A stretch of DNA of 64,000 nt from assembly GCF_030063355.1 (NCBI RefSeq), contig NZ_JASISZ010000004.1:177903-241902 (forward strand), in the 5' to 3' direction. The notes under the pieces were generated by a model. That model was not told the origin of the DNA. It made no database searches and worked only from the letters and a program-made list of their open reading frames with translations. The translations under genes and the position numbers were made by a program. The DNA is from Streptomyces sp. PH10-H1. Lineage in GTDB: Bacteria > Actinomycetota > Actinomycetes > Streptomycetales > Streptomycetaceae. This document shows positions 11,901 to 21,046 of the stretch, one piece after another; the first letter of the stretch is position 1, and the number at the start of each line of letters is the position of its first letter.

Positions 11901-13686
11901 CGGTGACCTGCGTGAGATCGCCGTTGACGCTGTAGCCGAAGCCGCGCAGGACCGTGCCCTCGGGGCCGTCCTCCGTGCCCATCAGACGGACCCGGGTGAT
12001 GCGATGGTCCTCGGTGTCGACGGCGAGGCGGTAGCCGCCGCTGTGGCGGATGAGGACGGGGGCGCCGTCGGCGGTGCGCTCGATGTCGATCCGGTTGCCG
12101 TTGAGGTCCGCTATCGCGCTCAGGGCCAGCGTGATCAGCCCCTCCGGCGCCGAGGCGGGCGGATTGACGCCGACGAAGTGCCGGGTGATACCGGAGGCCG
12201 GGTCGCCGATCCGGATGCGGCCGCCGGGTGTGCCGTCCCATTCCAGCAGCCAGCGCGGGCCGTGGTGCGGCATGACGGGCTCGTCGGGCCTGGGCACCGG
12301 ATAGACCAGCAGCATCCCGTCGTCGGCGGCGAAGACCACGCCGTCGTTGTCCGCCTCCAGCCGCTGGTCGAGCGTGGAGGCCCAGGAGGGGCCGAACCAG
12401 CGCCCCGTGCGGTACGAGGAGGTGTGGGTGCGCTCCAGCACCAGCGCCAGCAGACCGTCCAGGGTCACATCCCGCTCGGACATGATCATCTCGCCGGAGA
12501 TCAGGTCGATGGGGTCGCCGCCCTTGCAGCGTTTGGCGAACGGTTTGCCCGCTCCGACCTCGTCCTTGGCTCCCCGGCGCAGCGACGAGAAGAGATCGCG
12601 CGCCGCGGTGCCGCCCTTGCGGACGCTGTTGGCGATGTTCTCCAGGGCTTTGCCGCTCTTGAGGAGCGCGGGGAGGCTCTTGGCCATCTTGGCGAGGCCG
12701 CCGAGGGTGGTGAGGCCCTTGAACATGGGGATGCAGTCGAGGGCGGCGAAGGCCACGTCCCAGAGGCTGGCTTTGCCCTGGGCGTATTTGATGAGGGTGT
12801 CGGCGAGGACGACCAGGGCTGCGGCCAGCACGATCCAGGCGAGCGGTCCGCCGATGATGAGGACGACGATGCCCAGGACGGCGACGACGACCTTGCAGAC
12901 GGCGACGATGTCGTCCCAGTGGTCGGCGACCCAGTCGACCGCCTTCTCCCACCAGTGCTTGTTCTTGATGCCGGCGTCGGACGCCTCGTGCAGGGCGTGT
13001 TCCGCGGTGCCGGCGGCGGTGTCCCGAAGGTGGGCGGCCTGCGCGGCGAGCTCCTTGGCCGCGTCCAGGCGCTGCTGGGCGTCGTGGACGGCGGAGTTGG
13101 CGGACTTCTGGGCGTTGGAGGCGTCCAGCGCGTTGCGGGTCGCGGTGCGGACCTCTTCGGCCGTCGGCGGTTGCACCCCCGGCTTGGGATCGGCCTGGTA
13201 CTCCTTGGACTTGTCGCCCGCCCGCTTCATCCAGTCATTGGAGTTGGTCTGGGTGGTCTTGGCCGCGTCCAGATCCTGCCGGGCGGTACGCCCCTGCGCC
13301 AACGCCCGGTCCGCGTCGGCCTGCGCGGTCTCCAGCTTCGGCCAGTACGTCTCCAGGGCGCCCGACGCGAGCCGGTAGGACTTCTCCAACTTGCTCAGTT
13401 CATTGGGCAGATCACCGAACTGCTCCCGGTACGCGTCTCCCGCCAGACCCGCCCAGTCCTGAACGGCGTTGTCCCCGCTCAGCCCCCGGACCGACCGCAG
13501 CGCCGACGAGACGTCATCAGCGAAGTCGCCCAGCTTGCGGGCGAGTTCCTTCACTTCGTACGGATCACCCGGCACCGGATCCCGGTCCAGATCCAGCACA
13601 TCCAATCCGTCGGACGATTCGCCACAGTGCCCCCCGTGTGTGATCGACTCCGATCCTATTCTTGCACTCTGACAACAGGGGTTCAT
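8951..13686 (-). pseudogene. Rhs/YD-repeat polymorphic toxin, T7SS-type N-terminus, HNH/EndoVII-like tip, one frameshift
   Basis: The product would have about 1,580 residues. Order: an N-terminal WXG-like helical domain (LARKLGDFADDVSSALRSV, then coiled coil to about residue 240), a hydrophobic stretch (VVVAVLGIVVLIIGGPLAWI) near residue 260, a DUF6531-type module (GDPIDLISGEMIMSERDVTL) near 385, about 25 YD repeats (YDxxG, RTDRTGHWYGWDYDESGR), the Rhs core end (GWHYNYQRYYDPRTGQYV then PDPLGL), and a unique tip with TYEHKDPVVDHWNREG, resembling EHHH-type HNH/EndoVII nucleases. The frame changes near 9725-9731: upstream reads IVTDLSGAPAE, downstream ADGELAWRRRTTLWG, which fits loss of one base. 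ATG 13686 is an uncertain start; GTG 13599 is an alternative. The break may be a mutation, a sequencing error or a recoding site. Confidence 0.82.
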
Positions 13687-13714
13687 CAGTTGGAGCCGAC
13701 CCGTCGACAATCTG

Positions 13715-13930
13715 TTACGCGCCGCACTTCTCCGGTCCGCCCGGTACCGGTGTGAGCCGGAAGGCGTCCAGGGCCAGGGCCATCGCGATGAGGTCGCGGG
13801 GGCGCGAGAGCGAGCGGGCGGTGAGCTGTTCCAGGCGGCGTAGCCGGTTGAAGACGGTGTTGCGGTGGCAGTACAGCCGGGTGGCGGCGCGTCCGGCCGA
13901 CCCCTGGCACTCCAGCCACGCGTCGAGCGT
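13715..13930 (-). pseudogene. PucR family regulator, C-terminal HTH remnant
   Basis: 71 codons remain, reading LDAWLECQGSAGRAA, then LYCHRNTVFNRLRRLEQL and RSLSRPRDLIAMALALDAFR. This is the C-terminal helix-turn-helix of PucR/CdaR-type activators, which in actinobacteria often control purine catabolism. An in-frame TGA at 13931-13933 stands immediately upstream and no further PucR homology precedes it, so the regulator has lost its N-terminal three quarters. It lies directly upstream of the Rhs gene. Confidence 0.75.
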
Positions 13931-13966
13931 TCAGCCCGTCCGGCGGTTGAGGACGAACCCGATCGA

Positions 13967-14007
13967 ACGTGAAGGGCCCCGAGCAGCTCGCTCGGGGCCC
14001 TTCACGT
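13967..14007. terminator. Terminator hairpin after pssA
   Basis: A perfect 17-bp inverted repeat (ACGTGAAGGGCCCCGAG at 13967-13983, complement at 13991-14007) with a 7-base loop, 30 bases past the pssA stop. It is among the strongest hairpins in the window and probably ends the psd-pssA transcript. Confidence 0.85.
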
Positions 14008-14036
14008 CGTGCACCGCACTCTCCGTGGCGGCGCCG

Positions 14037-14885
14037 TCACTGCTCGGCGCGCGCCTCGCGGCGGTTGTTACGGATGGTGTTCACCTTGCGGGTCGTGGCG
14101 AAGCACGGGATGAGCGCCGCGGCCGCGATCTGGAGCGCCGCGCCCGTCTGGAGCAGCAGGTGCCCGCCCGGGACGTCCAGCGTCCAGGCCGCCAGGCAGC
14201 CCATGCTGATGAAGATCCACGCCAGCGTGATGAGCGCGAGCCGCCCGCGCGGCTTGGGGTACTCGACCCGGCTCATCATCAGCCAGGCCACGCCCACGAT
14301 CGCGAGCAGCGTCGGGATGAACGGCAGCTCCAGCAGGACGACGGAGACGACCGTCATCGCGCCGAAGGGGCTCGGCATGCCCTGGAAGACCCCGTCGCGG
14401 ATCGTGGTGCAGGAGAAACGCGCGAGTCTGAGCACCACGGCGAGCAGAACGACGACCGCGGCCACCGCCGAGAGCCGACCGTGCGCATCGTCCGCGACCA
14501 GCCCCCACACCACCACGAAGTACGCGGGGGCGAGGCCGAAGCTGATCAGGTCCGACAGGTTGTCGAGTTCGGCGCCCATCGCGGAGCTGCGGAGCTTGCG
14601 CGCCACCAGTCCGTCCAGGAGGTCGAAGACCGAGGCCATCAGCATGAGGGTCACGGCCGTCGCGGCGTTGTGCCGCGCCATGCCGCCGTCGGCGGTGCCC
14701 ATGAGGTGCGGCACCAGCACGCCGGTGGTCGTGAAGTACACGGCCATGAATCCGCAGATGGCGTTACCGAGAGTGAGGGTGTCCGCGATGGAGAGCCGCG
14801 TGGACAGCGGGAGCTCGTCGACCTCTTCCTCCAGCTCGGTGACCCAGGGGGCCTGTGTGTGCGTGTCAGGATCAATCACGGTCAA
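14037..14885 (-). CDS. pssA: CDP-diacylglycerol--serine O-phosphatidyltransferase
   Basis: 282 residues, polytopic membrane enzyme making phosphatidylserine. The CDP-alcohol phosphatidyltransferase motif DGxxARx8GxxxDxxxD is complete: [20 protein letters not shown], then SD, near residue 88. About six to eight membrane segments follow. The TTG at 14885 overlaps the end of psd by 14 bases; a GTG at 14879 is an equally possible start. The pair psd-pssA converts CDP-diacylglycerol to phosphatidylserine and then phosphatidylethanolamine, a major Streptomyces membrane lipid. Confidence 0.93.
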   Translation of the reverse strand: MTVIDPDTHTQAPWVTELEEEVDELPLSTRLSIADTLTLGNAICGFMAVYFTTTGVLVPHLMGTADGGMARHNAATAVTLMLMASVFDLLDGLVARKLRSSAMGAELDNLSDLISFGLAPAYFVVVWGLVADDAHGRLSAVAAVVVLLAVVLRLARFSCTTIRDGVFQGMPSPFGAMTVVSVVLLELPFIPTLLAIVGVAWLMMSRVEYPKPRGRLALITLAWIFISMGCLAAWTLDVPGGHLLLQTGAALQIAAAALIPCFATTRKVNTIRNNRREARAEQ

Positions 14886-15519
14886 GACGAGTCACCCCAG
14901 CCATGGTGGTCTGGCCGACCTCGACATCGGGCTGGACGCCCTCAGGGAGGTAGATGTCGACGCGGGAGCCGAAGCGGATCAGACCGATGCGTTCGCCCTG
15001 CTCGACCTTGGTGCCCGAGGGCACGTAGGGCACGATGCGGCGGGCCACCGCGCCTGCGATCTGCACCATCTCGATGTCGCCGAGTTCGGTGTCGAAGTGC
15101 CAGACAACGCGCTCGTTGTTCTCGCTCTCCTTGTTGAACGCCGGTACGAATCCGCCGGGGATGTGCTCCACGGAGGTGACCGTGCCGGCGAGCGGCGCGC
15201 GGTTCACATGAACGTTCAACGGGCTCATGAAGATCGCGACGCGGGTGCGTCCGTCCTTCCACGGCATGATGCTCTGCACCACGCCGTCGGCGGGTGAGAT
15301 CACCCGGCCCTGAGCGATGTCTCGCTCAGGGTCACGGAAGAACCACAGCATGCCCGCCGCCAGTGCGGTGGTGGGCACGGCCACGGCCGCCCAGCGCCCG
15401 GAGCGGCGGGCGCGGGTGAGGCTGACCGCCGCGGCGGCGACAGTCGGGAGGAGCCACGGCGACGCTCCGCGCGCGAGGCGGACCCGGCCGCGAGGTGCAG
15501 AGGAATGGCTGTGGGGCAT
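14872..15519 (-). CDS. psd: Phosphatidylserine decarboxylase (type II)
   Basis: 215 residues. The short type II enzyme is recognisable from the N-terminal membrane segments, [38 protein letters not shown] and the self-cleavage region [14 protein letters not shown], where the GS pair gives the pyruvoyl group. I start at ATG 15519, where similarity and a basic/Ser-rich N-terminus begin. The longer reading frame to 15600 adds residues with no family support. Cleavage at Gly-Ser would leave a short alpha chain of about 35 residues. Confidence 0.92.
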   Translation of the reverse strand: MPHSHSSAPRGRVRLARGASPWLLPTVAAAAVSLTRARRSGRWAAVAVPTTALAAGMLWFFRDPERDIAQGRVISPADGVVQSIMPWKDGRTRVAIFMSPLNVHVNRAPLAGTVTSVEHIPGGFVPAFNKESENNERVVWHFDTELGDIEMVQIAGAVARRIVPYVPSGTKVEQGERIGLIRFGSRVDIYLPEGVQPDVEVGQTTMAGVTRLDRD

Positions 15520-15546
15520 GGAAGACCTTCGTAGCGGAGGATGCCG

Positions 15547-15584
15547 CAAGATGGTTCTGGGGACGGCGGCTTTACCAAGATGGT
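15547..15584 (-). promoter_or_regulatory. Two CAAGATGGT direct repeats in the psd upstream region
   Basis: CAAGATGGT occurs at 15547-15555 and again at 15576-15584, 29 bases apart, between the acyl-CoA dehydrogenase end and the psd start. The second copy extends to the partial palindrome ACCAAGATGGT. They could be regulator sites for psd-pssA; no regulator can be named. Confidence 0.3.
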
Positions 15585-15663
15585 ATCGGTTGACACCCAC
15601 AACTGGGCAAGCGCGAGAGCGAGTCGATGGCCGGTAAGCGATGACTGGGTGTGACCTTCACCT

Positions 15664-15684
15664 CGGATATATCGCCTATATCCG
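15664..15684. terminator. Short AT-containing hairpin after the acyl-CoA dehydrogenase gene
   Basis: CGGATATA at 15664-15671 and its exact complement at 15677-15684 with a 5-base loop, six bases past the stop codon of the acyl-CoA dehydrogenase gene. The stem is short and weak for a terminator, so an operator is an alternative. Confidence 0.4.
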
Positions 15685-15689
15685 GACAT

Positions 15690-16910
15690 TTACCCCTGGA
15701 TTCTATACTCCTCGAGCAGTCGGCGTCCAATGATCATTTTCTGGATCTCAGCGGTACCTTCACCGATGAGCAACATGGGGGCCTCCCGGTAGAGGCGCTC
15801 GATCTCGTACTCCTTGGAGAAGCCGTAGCCGCCGTGGATACGGAAGGCGTCCTCGACGACCTCCTTGCAGTACTCCGAGGCCAGGTACTTCGCCATGCCG
15901 GCCTCGAGGTCGTTGCGCTGGCCCGAGTCCTTCTTGCGGGCGGCGTTCACCATCATCTGGTGGGCGGCCTCGACCTTGGTGGCCATCTCGGCGAGTTTGA
16001 AGGAGATCGCCTGGTGCTCGATGATCGGCTTGCCGAAGGTGTGGCGTTGTTGCGCGTAGGAGATCCCGAGCTCGAACGCGCGCTGGGCGACTCCACAGCC
16101 GCGCGCCGCCACATTGACCCGCCCGACCTCGACGCCGTCCATCATCTGATAGAAGCCGCGACCGCTCTGACCACCGAGAACGCGGTTCGACGGGATCCTG
16201 ACGTCCTCCAGGATCAGCTCCGTCGTGTCGACGCCCTTGTAGCCCATCTTCTCGATTTTGCCGGGCACGGTGAGGCCCGGGACCGCCGGATTCGGACCGA
16301 AGCCCGGCTCCTTCTCGATGAGGAAGGTCGTCATCGACTTGTGCGGCTTGGCGGCCGCCTCCTCGGGGGAGAGGCCCTCATCGGTCTTGCAGAGCACGGC
16401 GACCAGGTTGGCCGAACCGCCGTTCGTCAGCCACATCTTCTGGCCGTTGATGACGTAGTCGTCGCCGTCGCGCACGCCCTTGGTGCGGAGCGCGGCCACA
16501 TCCGAGCCCATGCCCGGCTCCGACATGGAGAAGGCGCCGCGTACCTCGCCGGCCGCCATCCGGGGCAGGAAGTACTCCTTCTGCTCCTGTGTTCCATGCT
16601 GCTTGAGCATGTAGGCGACGATGAAATGCGTGTTGATGATGCCCGAAACACTCATCCAGCCGCGGGCGATCTCCTCGACCGTGAGGGCGTATGTGAGAAG
16701 AGACTCACCAAGGCCCCCGTACTCCTCGGGAATCATCAGCCCGAAGATGCCAAGTTCCTTCAAACCTTCAACGATTTCGGTGGGGTACTCGTCGCGGTGC
16801 TCCAGCTCCGTCGCGACCGGAAGGATCTCCTTGTCCACGAAGCTGCGGACGGTGGAGAGGATCTCCCGCTGGATGTCGGTCAGCCCGTCGGTGTGAGCGA
16901 GACGCGCCAT
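15690..16910 (-). CDS. Acyl-CoA dehydrogenase family protein, probable methylsuccinyl-CoA dehydrogenase role
   Basis: 406 residues, complete acyl-CoA dehydrogenase fold: MIPEEYGGLGESLLTYALTV near residue 58, AFSMSEPGMGSDVAAL near 120, YVINGQKMWLTNGGSANLVA near 140, and C-terminal DAFRIHGGYGFSKEYEIERL near 360 containing the FAD-contact glycines. It is the last gene of the ccr-ecm-maoC operon, with one base between the maoC stop and its start. In the ethylmalonyl-CoA pathway the flavin dehydrogenase step is methylsuccinyl-CoA to mesaconyl-CoA, so that role is inferred from position; the classical Mcd protein is longer, so it could also have another short-branched substrate. Confidence 0.8.
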   Translation of the reverse strand: MARLAHTDGLTDIQREILSTVRSFVDKEILPVATELEHRDEYPTEIVEGLKELGIFGLMIPEEYGGLGESLLTYALTVEEIARGWMSVSGIINTHFIVAYMLKQHGTQEQKEYFLPRMAAGEVRGAFSMSEPGMGSDVAALRTKGVRDGDDYVINGQKMWLTNGGSANLVAVLCKTDEGLSPEEAAAKPHKSMTTFLIEKEPGFGPNPAVPGLTVPGKIEKMGYKGVDTTELILEDVRIPSNRVLGGQSGRGFYQMMDGVEVGRVNVAARGCGVAQRAFELGISYAQQRHTFGKPIIEHQAISFKLAEMATKVEAAHQMMVNAARKKDSGQRNDLEAGMAKYLASEYCKEVVEDAFRIHGGYGFSKEYEIERLYREAPMLLIGEGTAEIQKMIIGRRLLEEYRIQG

Positions 16911-16911
16911 G

Positions 16912-17424
16912 TCAGTTCTCCTGCAGCTCGGGGCGGCCGGGCTGCTCGCCGCCGCGTTCCTTGATGTACGTGGCGGTGGGGACCATCACCTTGCGGCGGA
17001 AGACGCACACCATGGTGCCGTCCTGCTTGTAGCCCTTGGTCTCGACATAGACGATGCCGCGGTCGTCCTTGGACTTGGACGGCCACTTGTCGAGGACGGT
17101 GGTCTGCCCGTAGATGGTGTCGCCGTGGAAGGTCGGCGCCATGTGCTTGAGCGACTCGACCTCCAGGTTGGCGATCGCCTTGCCGGACACGTCCGGCACG
17201 GACATGCCGAGCAGCAGGGAGTAGATGTAGTTGCCCACGACCACGTTCCTGCCGAAGTCCGTGGTCTTCCCGGCGTAGTTCGCGTCCATGTGGAGCGGGT
17301 GGTGGTTCATGGTGAGAAGGCAGAAGAGGTGGTCGTCGTACTCGGTGACCGTTTTCCCGGGCCAGTGCTTGTAGACAGCACCGATCTCGAACTCCTCGTA
17401 AGTGCGACCGAACTGCACCGTCAT
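16912..17424 (-). CDS. MaoC family dehydratase, probable mesaconyl-CoA hydratase
   Basis: 170 residues, a single hot-dog domain. The R-hydratase type catalytic motif is seen at TMNHHPLHMDANYA near residue 39 and the central helix end at NVVVGNYIYSLLLGMSVPDV. MaoC-type proteins hydrate trans-2-enoyl-CoAs. Its position between ecm and an acyl-CoA dehydrogenase in a ccr operon points to hydration of mesaconyl-CoA to beta-methylmalyl-CoA. The start codon overlaps the ecm stop (ATGA, 17421-17424). Confidence 0.82.
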   Translation of the reverse strand: MTVQFGRTYEEFEIGAVYKHWPGKTVTEYDDHLFCLLTMNHHPLHMDANYAGKTTDFGRNVVVGNYIYSLLLGMSVPDVSGKAIANLEVESLKHMAPTFHGDTIYGQTTVLDKWPSKSKDDRGIVYVETKGYKQDGTMVCVFRRKVMVPTATYIKERGGEQPGRPELQEN

Positions 17425-19433
17425 ACCTCCAACTTGTTCGCGAGCCGGATCTCGTCCACGATCCGGCCGATGATCTCAGTGATGCCGAAGTCCTTCGGAG
17501 TGAACACCGCGGCGACCCCGGCGGCACGCAACGCCGCCGCGTCCGCCGGAGGGATGATCCCGCCGGCGATCACTGGTACGTCGTCCACCCCGGCCTTGCG
17601 CAGCCGTTGCAGCACGTCCGGCACGAGTGCGGCGTGCGAGCCGGACAGGATGGACAGTCCCACGCAGTGCACATCCTCGGCCACGGCCGCGGAGACGATC
17701 TCCTCGGGGGTGAGCCGGATCCCCTGGTAGACCACCTCGAATCCCGCATCGCGGGCCCGTACGGCGATCTGCTCCGCGCCGTTGGAGTGCCCGTCGAGGC
17801 CCGGCTTGCCGACCAGCAGGCGGAGCTTGCCGACGCCGAGTTCCGCGGCGGTCGCGGCGACCTTGAGGCGGACCTCGGCCAGCGGGGTGCCCGCCTCGGC
17901 GGTCACCGCCACCGGGGCGCTGCTGACGCCCGTAGGGGCGCGGAACTCGCCGAAGACGTCCCGCAGCGCCCAGGACCACTCGCCGGTCGTGACGCCGGCG
18001 CGGACGCACTCCAGGGTCGCGGCCATGAGGTTCTCGCTGCCCGCCGCGGCGGCCTTCAGCGCCGCGACCCCCTCCTGGGCGCGGTGTTCATCGCGGTTGT
18101 CGCGCCAGGTGTGCAGCGCGGACACGACGCGCGCCTCGTTGGCCGGGTCGACGGTCATGATGGCGGTGTCGAGATCGGCGGTGAGCGGGCTGGGCTCGGT
18201 GCTCTGGTAGCAGTTGACGCCGACGATCTTGTCGTCGCCCGACTCGATGCGCGCGCGGCGCTCCGCGTGCGAGGAGACCAGTGCGGACTTCAGATACCCG
18301 GACTCGACGGCCGCCATGGCGCCGCCCATCCGCTCGATCCGCTCCATCTCGGCCGTCACGTCGGCGATGAGCTCGGTGACCTTGGCCTCGACGACATGGC
18401 TGCCCTCGAAGATGTCCTCGTACTCCAGCAGGTCGCTCTCATGGGCCAGGACCTGCTGGATGCGCAGGCTCCACTGCTGGTCCCAGGGCCGGGGCAGGCC
18501 CAGCGCCTCGTTCCAGGCGGGCAGTTGCACGGCGCGGGCGCGGGCGTCCTTGGAGAGGGTGACGGCCAGCATCTCCAGCACGATGCGCTGGACGTTGTTC
18601 TCCGGCTGGGCTTCCGTCAGGCCCAGCGAGTTGACCTGCACGCCGTACCGGAATCGGCGCTGCTTGGCGTTCTCGATGCCGTAGCGCTCCCGGGTGATGG
18701 TGTCCCAGAGGCGGCCGAAGGCCCGCATCTTGCACATCTCCTCGATGAAGCGGACACCCGCGTTCACGAAGAACGAGATCCGGGCGACCACCTCGCCGCG
18801 GCGGTCCTCCGGGATCTGCCCCGAGGCGAACACCGCGTCCAGGACGGCGATCGCGGTGGACATCGCGAAGGCGATCTCCTGGACCGGGGTGGCTCCGGCC
18901 TCCTGCAGGTGGTAGCTGCAGATGTTGATCGGGTTCCACTTGGGGATGTTGTTGACCGTGTACGTGATCATGTCGGTGGTCAGCCGCAGGGAGGGGCCGG
19001 GCGGGAAGACATGGGTCCCGCGCGACAGGTACTCCTTGACGATGTCGTTCTGCGTCGTCCCCTGGAGCTCGGTGACGTCCGCGCCCTGCTCCTCGGCGAC
19101 CACCTGGTACATCGCCAGCAGCCACATGGCGGTGGCGTTGATGGTCATCGAGGTGTTCATCCCCTCCAGGGGGATGCCCTGGAAGAGCCGCCGCATGTCA
19201 CCGATGTGCGAGACCGGGACCCCGACCCGGCCGACCTCGCCGCGCGCGAGCACATGGTCGGGGTCGTAGCCGGTCTGGGTCGGCAGGTCGAACGCGACGG
19301 ACAGTCCGGTCTGCCCCTTGGCGAGGTTGTTCTTGTACAGCTCGTTGGACGCCTCGGCGGTGGAGTGCCCGGCATACGTCCGCATCAGCCAGGGACGGTC
19401 TTTCCCATGACGCGCGTGCTCGCTGTCCGCCAT
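17421..19433 (-). CDS. ecm: Ethylmalonyl-CoA mutase (MeaA-like, B12-dependent)
   Basis: 670 residues. The mutase barrel carries RTYAGHSTAEASNELYKNNL, SVAFDLPTQTGYDPDHVLA, FQGIPLEGMNTSMTIN and LQGTTQNDIVKEYLSRGTH; the C-terminal cobalamin domain (about residues 535-665) carries the DxHxxG motif in GLDGHSNGAEQIAVRARDAG. Fusion of both domains in one chain and this length fit MeaA/Ecm, which converts (2R)-ethylmalonyl-CoA to methylsuccinyl-CoA. ATG 19433 overlaps the ccr stop (ATGA). An ORF extending upstream through the ccr coding region is not used. Confidence 0.92.
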   Translation of the reverse strand: MADSEHARHGKDRPWLMRTYAGHSTAEASNELYKNNLAKGQTGLSVAFDLPTQTGYDPDHVLARGEVGRVGVPVSHIGDMRRLFQGIPLEGMNTSMTINATAMWLLAMYQVVAEEQGADVTELQGTTQNDIVKEYLSRGTHVFPPGPSLRLTTDMITYTVNNIPKWNPINICSYHLQEAGATPVQEIAFAMSTAIAVLDAVFASGQIPEDRRGEVVARISFFVNAGVRFIEEMCKMRAFGRLWDTITRERYGIENAKQRRFRYGVQVNSLGLTEAQPENNVQRIVLEMLAVTLSKDARARAVQLPAWNEALGLPRPWDQQWSLRIQQVLAHESDLLEYEDIFEGSHVVEAKVTELIADVTAEMERIERMGGAMAAVESGYLKSALVSSHAERRARIESGDDKIVGVNCYQSTEPSPLTADLDTAIMTVDPANEARVVSALHTWRDNRDEHRAQEGVAALKAAAAGSENLMAATLECVRAGVTTGEWSWALRDVFGEFRAPTGVSSAPVAVTAEAGTPLAEVRLKVAATAAELGVGKLRLLVGKPGLDGHSNGAEQIAVRARDAGFEVVYQGIRLTPEEIVSAAVAEDVHCVGLSILSGSHAALVPDVLQRLRKAGVDDVPVIAGGIIPPADAAALRAAGVAAVFTPKDFGITEIIGRIVDEIRLANKLEV

Positions 19434-20794
19434 CAGACGTTCCGGAAGCGGTTGATGGCGGGAAGGTGCTTCTCGCGCATCTCGTGGTCGGTGACGCCGA
19501 GTCCTTCGCGCGGGGCGAGCGCCAGGACGCCGACCTTGCCCTGGTGGAGGTTGCGGTGCACGTCGTACGCGGCCTGGCCGGTCTCCTCCAGGGTGTACGT
19601 CCTCGACAGCGTCGGGTGGATTTTGCCCTTGGCGACCAGCCGGTTGGCCTCCCACGCCTCGCGGTAGTTCGCGAAGTGCGAGCCGACGATCTTCTTGAGC
19701 GACATCCACAGGTAGCGGTTGTCGTACTCGTGGTTGTAGCCCGAGGTCGAGGCGCAGGTGACGATCGTGCCGCCCTTGCGGGTGACGTAGACGCTCGCGC
19801 CGAAGGTCTCGCGGCCCGGGTGCTCGAAGACGATGTCGACATCCTCGCCGCCGGTGAGCTCACGGATGCGCTTGCCGAGGCGCTTCCACTCGCGCGGGTC
19901 CTGGTTGTGCTCGTCCTTCCAGAACTTGTAGTCCTCGGCGTTGCGGTCGATGATCGCCTCCGCGCCCATCGCCCGGCAGATGTCGGCCTTCTGGTCGCTG
20001 GAGACCACACAGATCGGGGTGGCGCCGCCGGCCAGCGCGAACTGGGTGGCGTAGGAGCCGAGCCCGCCGGACGCGCCCCAGATGAGGACGTTGTCGCCCT
20101 GCTTCATGCCGGCGCCGTTGCGGGACACCAGCTGGCGGTACGCGGTGGAGTTCACCAGGCCGGGAGCAGCGGCCTCCTCCCAGCTGAGGTGCTGGGGCTT
20201 GGGCATCAGCTGGTTGGACTTCACGAGCGCGATCTCGGCGAGGCCGCCGAAGTTGGTCTCGAAGCCCCAGATGCGCTGCTCGGGGTCGAGCATGGTGTCG
20301 TTGTGGCCGTCGGAGGACTCCAGCTCGACGGACAGGCAGTGCGCCACGACCTGGTCACCGGGGTGCCAGGCGTTCACGCCGGGGCCGGTGCGCAGCACGA
20401 CGCCCGCGAGGTCGGAGCCGATCACGTGGTATGGCAGGTCGTGCCGCTTGCTGAGCGGGGAGAGCTTTCCGTACCGCTCCAGGAACGTGAACGTGGAGAC
20501 CGGCTCGAAGATCGAGGTCCAGACGGAGTTGTAATTCACCGAGCTGGCCATGACGGCGACGAGGGCTTCGCCGGGACCGAGTTCGGGAACCGGCACGTCG
20601 TCCAGGTGCAGGGACTTGCGCGGGTCCTTGTCGCGGCTGTCGAGGCCGGCGAACATCTCGGCCTCGTCCTTGTGGACGGTGATGGCGCGGTACGACTCGG
20701 GCAGCGGCAGGGCCGCGAAGTCGGCGGCCGAAGCCACGGCGGAGCCGCTGTCGGATGCGGTCGACGCGAGAATCGCGTCCAGGATTTCCTTCAC
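19433..20794 (-). CDS. ccrA: Crotonyl-CoA carboxylase/reductase
   Basis: 453 residues, medium-chain dehydrogenase/reductase fold. Signatures include DDVPVPELGPGEALVAVMAS, VNYNSVWTSIFEPVSTFTFL, HVIGSDLAGVVLRTGPGVNA and the NADP site LIWGASGGLGSYATQFALAG. By family it reductively carboxylates crotonyl-CoA to (2S)-ethylmalonyl-CoA, the committed step of the ethylmalonyl-CoA pathway and a source of ethylmalonyl-CoA extender units for polyketides. GTG 20794 is preceded by GGAGG with a five-base gap, which decides the start. First gene of the four-gene operon. Confidence 0.95.
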   Translation of the reverse strand: MKEILDAILASTASDSGSAVASAADFAALPLPESYRAITVHKDEAEMFAGLDSRDKDPRKSLHLDDVPVPELGPGEALVAVMASSVNYNSVWTSIFEPVSTFTFLERYGKLSPLSKRHDLPYHVIGSDLAGVVLRTGPGVNAWHPGDQVVAHCLSVELESSDGHNDTMLDPEQRIWGFETNFGGLAEIALVKSNQLMPKPQHLSWEEAAAPGLVNSTAYRQLVSRNGAGMKQGDNVLIWGASGGLGSYATQFALAGGATPICVVSSDQKADICRAMGAEAIIDRNAEDYKFWKDEHNQDPREWKRLGKRIRELTGGEDVDIVFEHPGRETFGASVYVTRKGGTIVTCASTSGYNHEYDNRYLWMSLKKIVGSHFANYREAWEANRLVAKGKIHPTLSRTYTLEETGQAAYDVHRNLHQGKVGVLALAPREGLGVTDHEMREKHLPAINRFRNV

Positions 20795-21046
20795 GGGGTG
20801 CCTCCGGCGAAGCGCGACGTTGAAACGTTTGAGGGAACGTCGGCGAGGGCTGACGGGTGACTGGTGCCGTCGGTTCGGCGGGGATACTGCTCCCGTGACG
20901 GTCGCACGGGTGGAACCTGTATCGCGCGGTGGCGCGGTGGTGGGCCCCCGGACGAGTCCGGAGATGCCTGTGACGCAGGCGTCCGGGCCTTTGGGGACAG
21001 ACGGCGTGCGTGGGATCACCACACGCCGCCCGCCCGGACACGGCTT

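Noticed and set aside
9766..13755. Plus-strand open frame of 1,329 codons opposite the Rhs gene
   Set aside because: It is antisense to a clear YD-repeat protein, has Val/Gly/Arg-rich composition without domains, and arises from the high-GC codon bias.
13662..15297. Plus-strand open frames over pssA, psd and the PucR remnant
   Set aside because: Antisense to two clearly recognised enzymes; no ribosome-binding site or domain.
17607..19667. Plus-strand 686-codon open frame
   Set aside because: Antisense to ethylmalonyl-CoA mutase, with no domain of its own.
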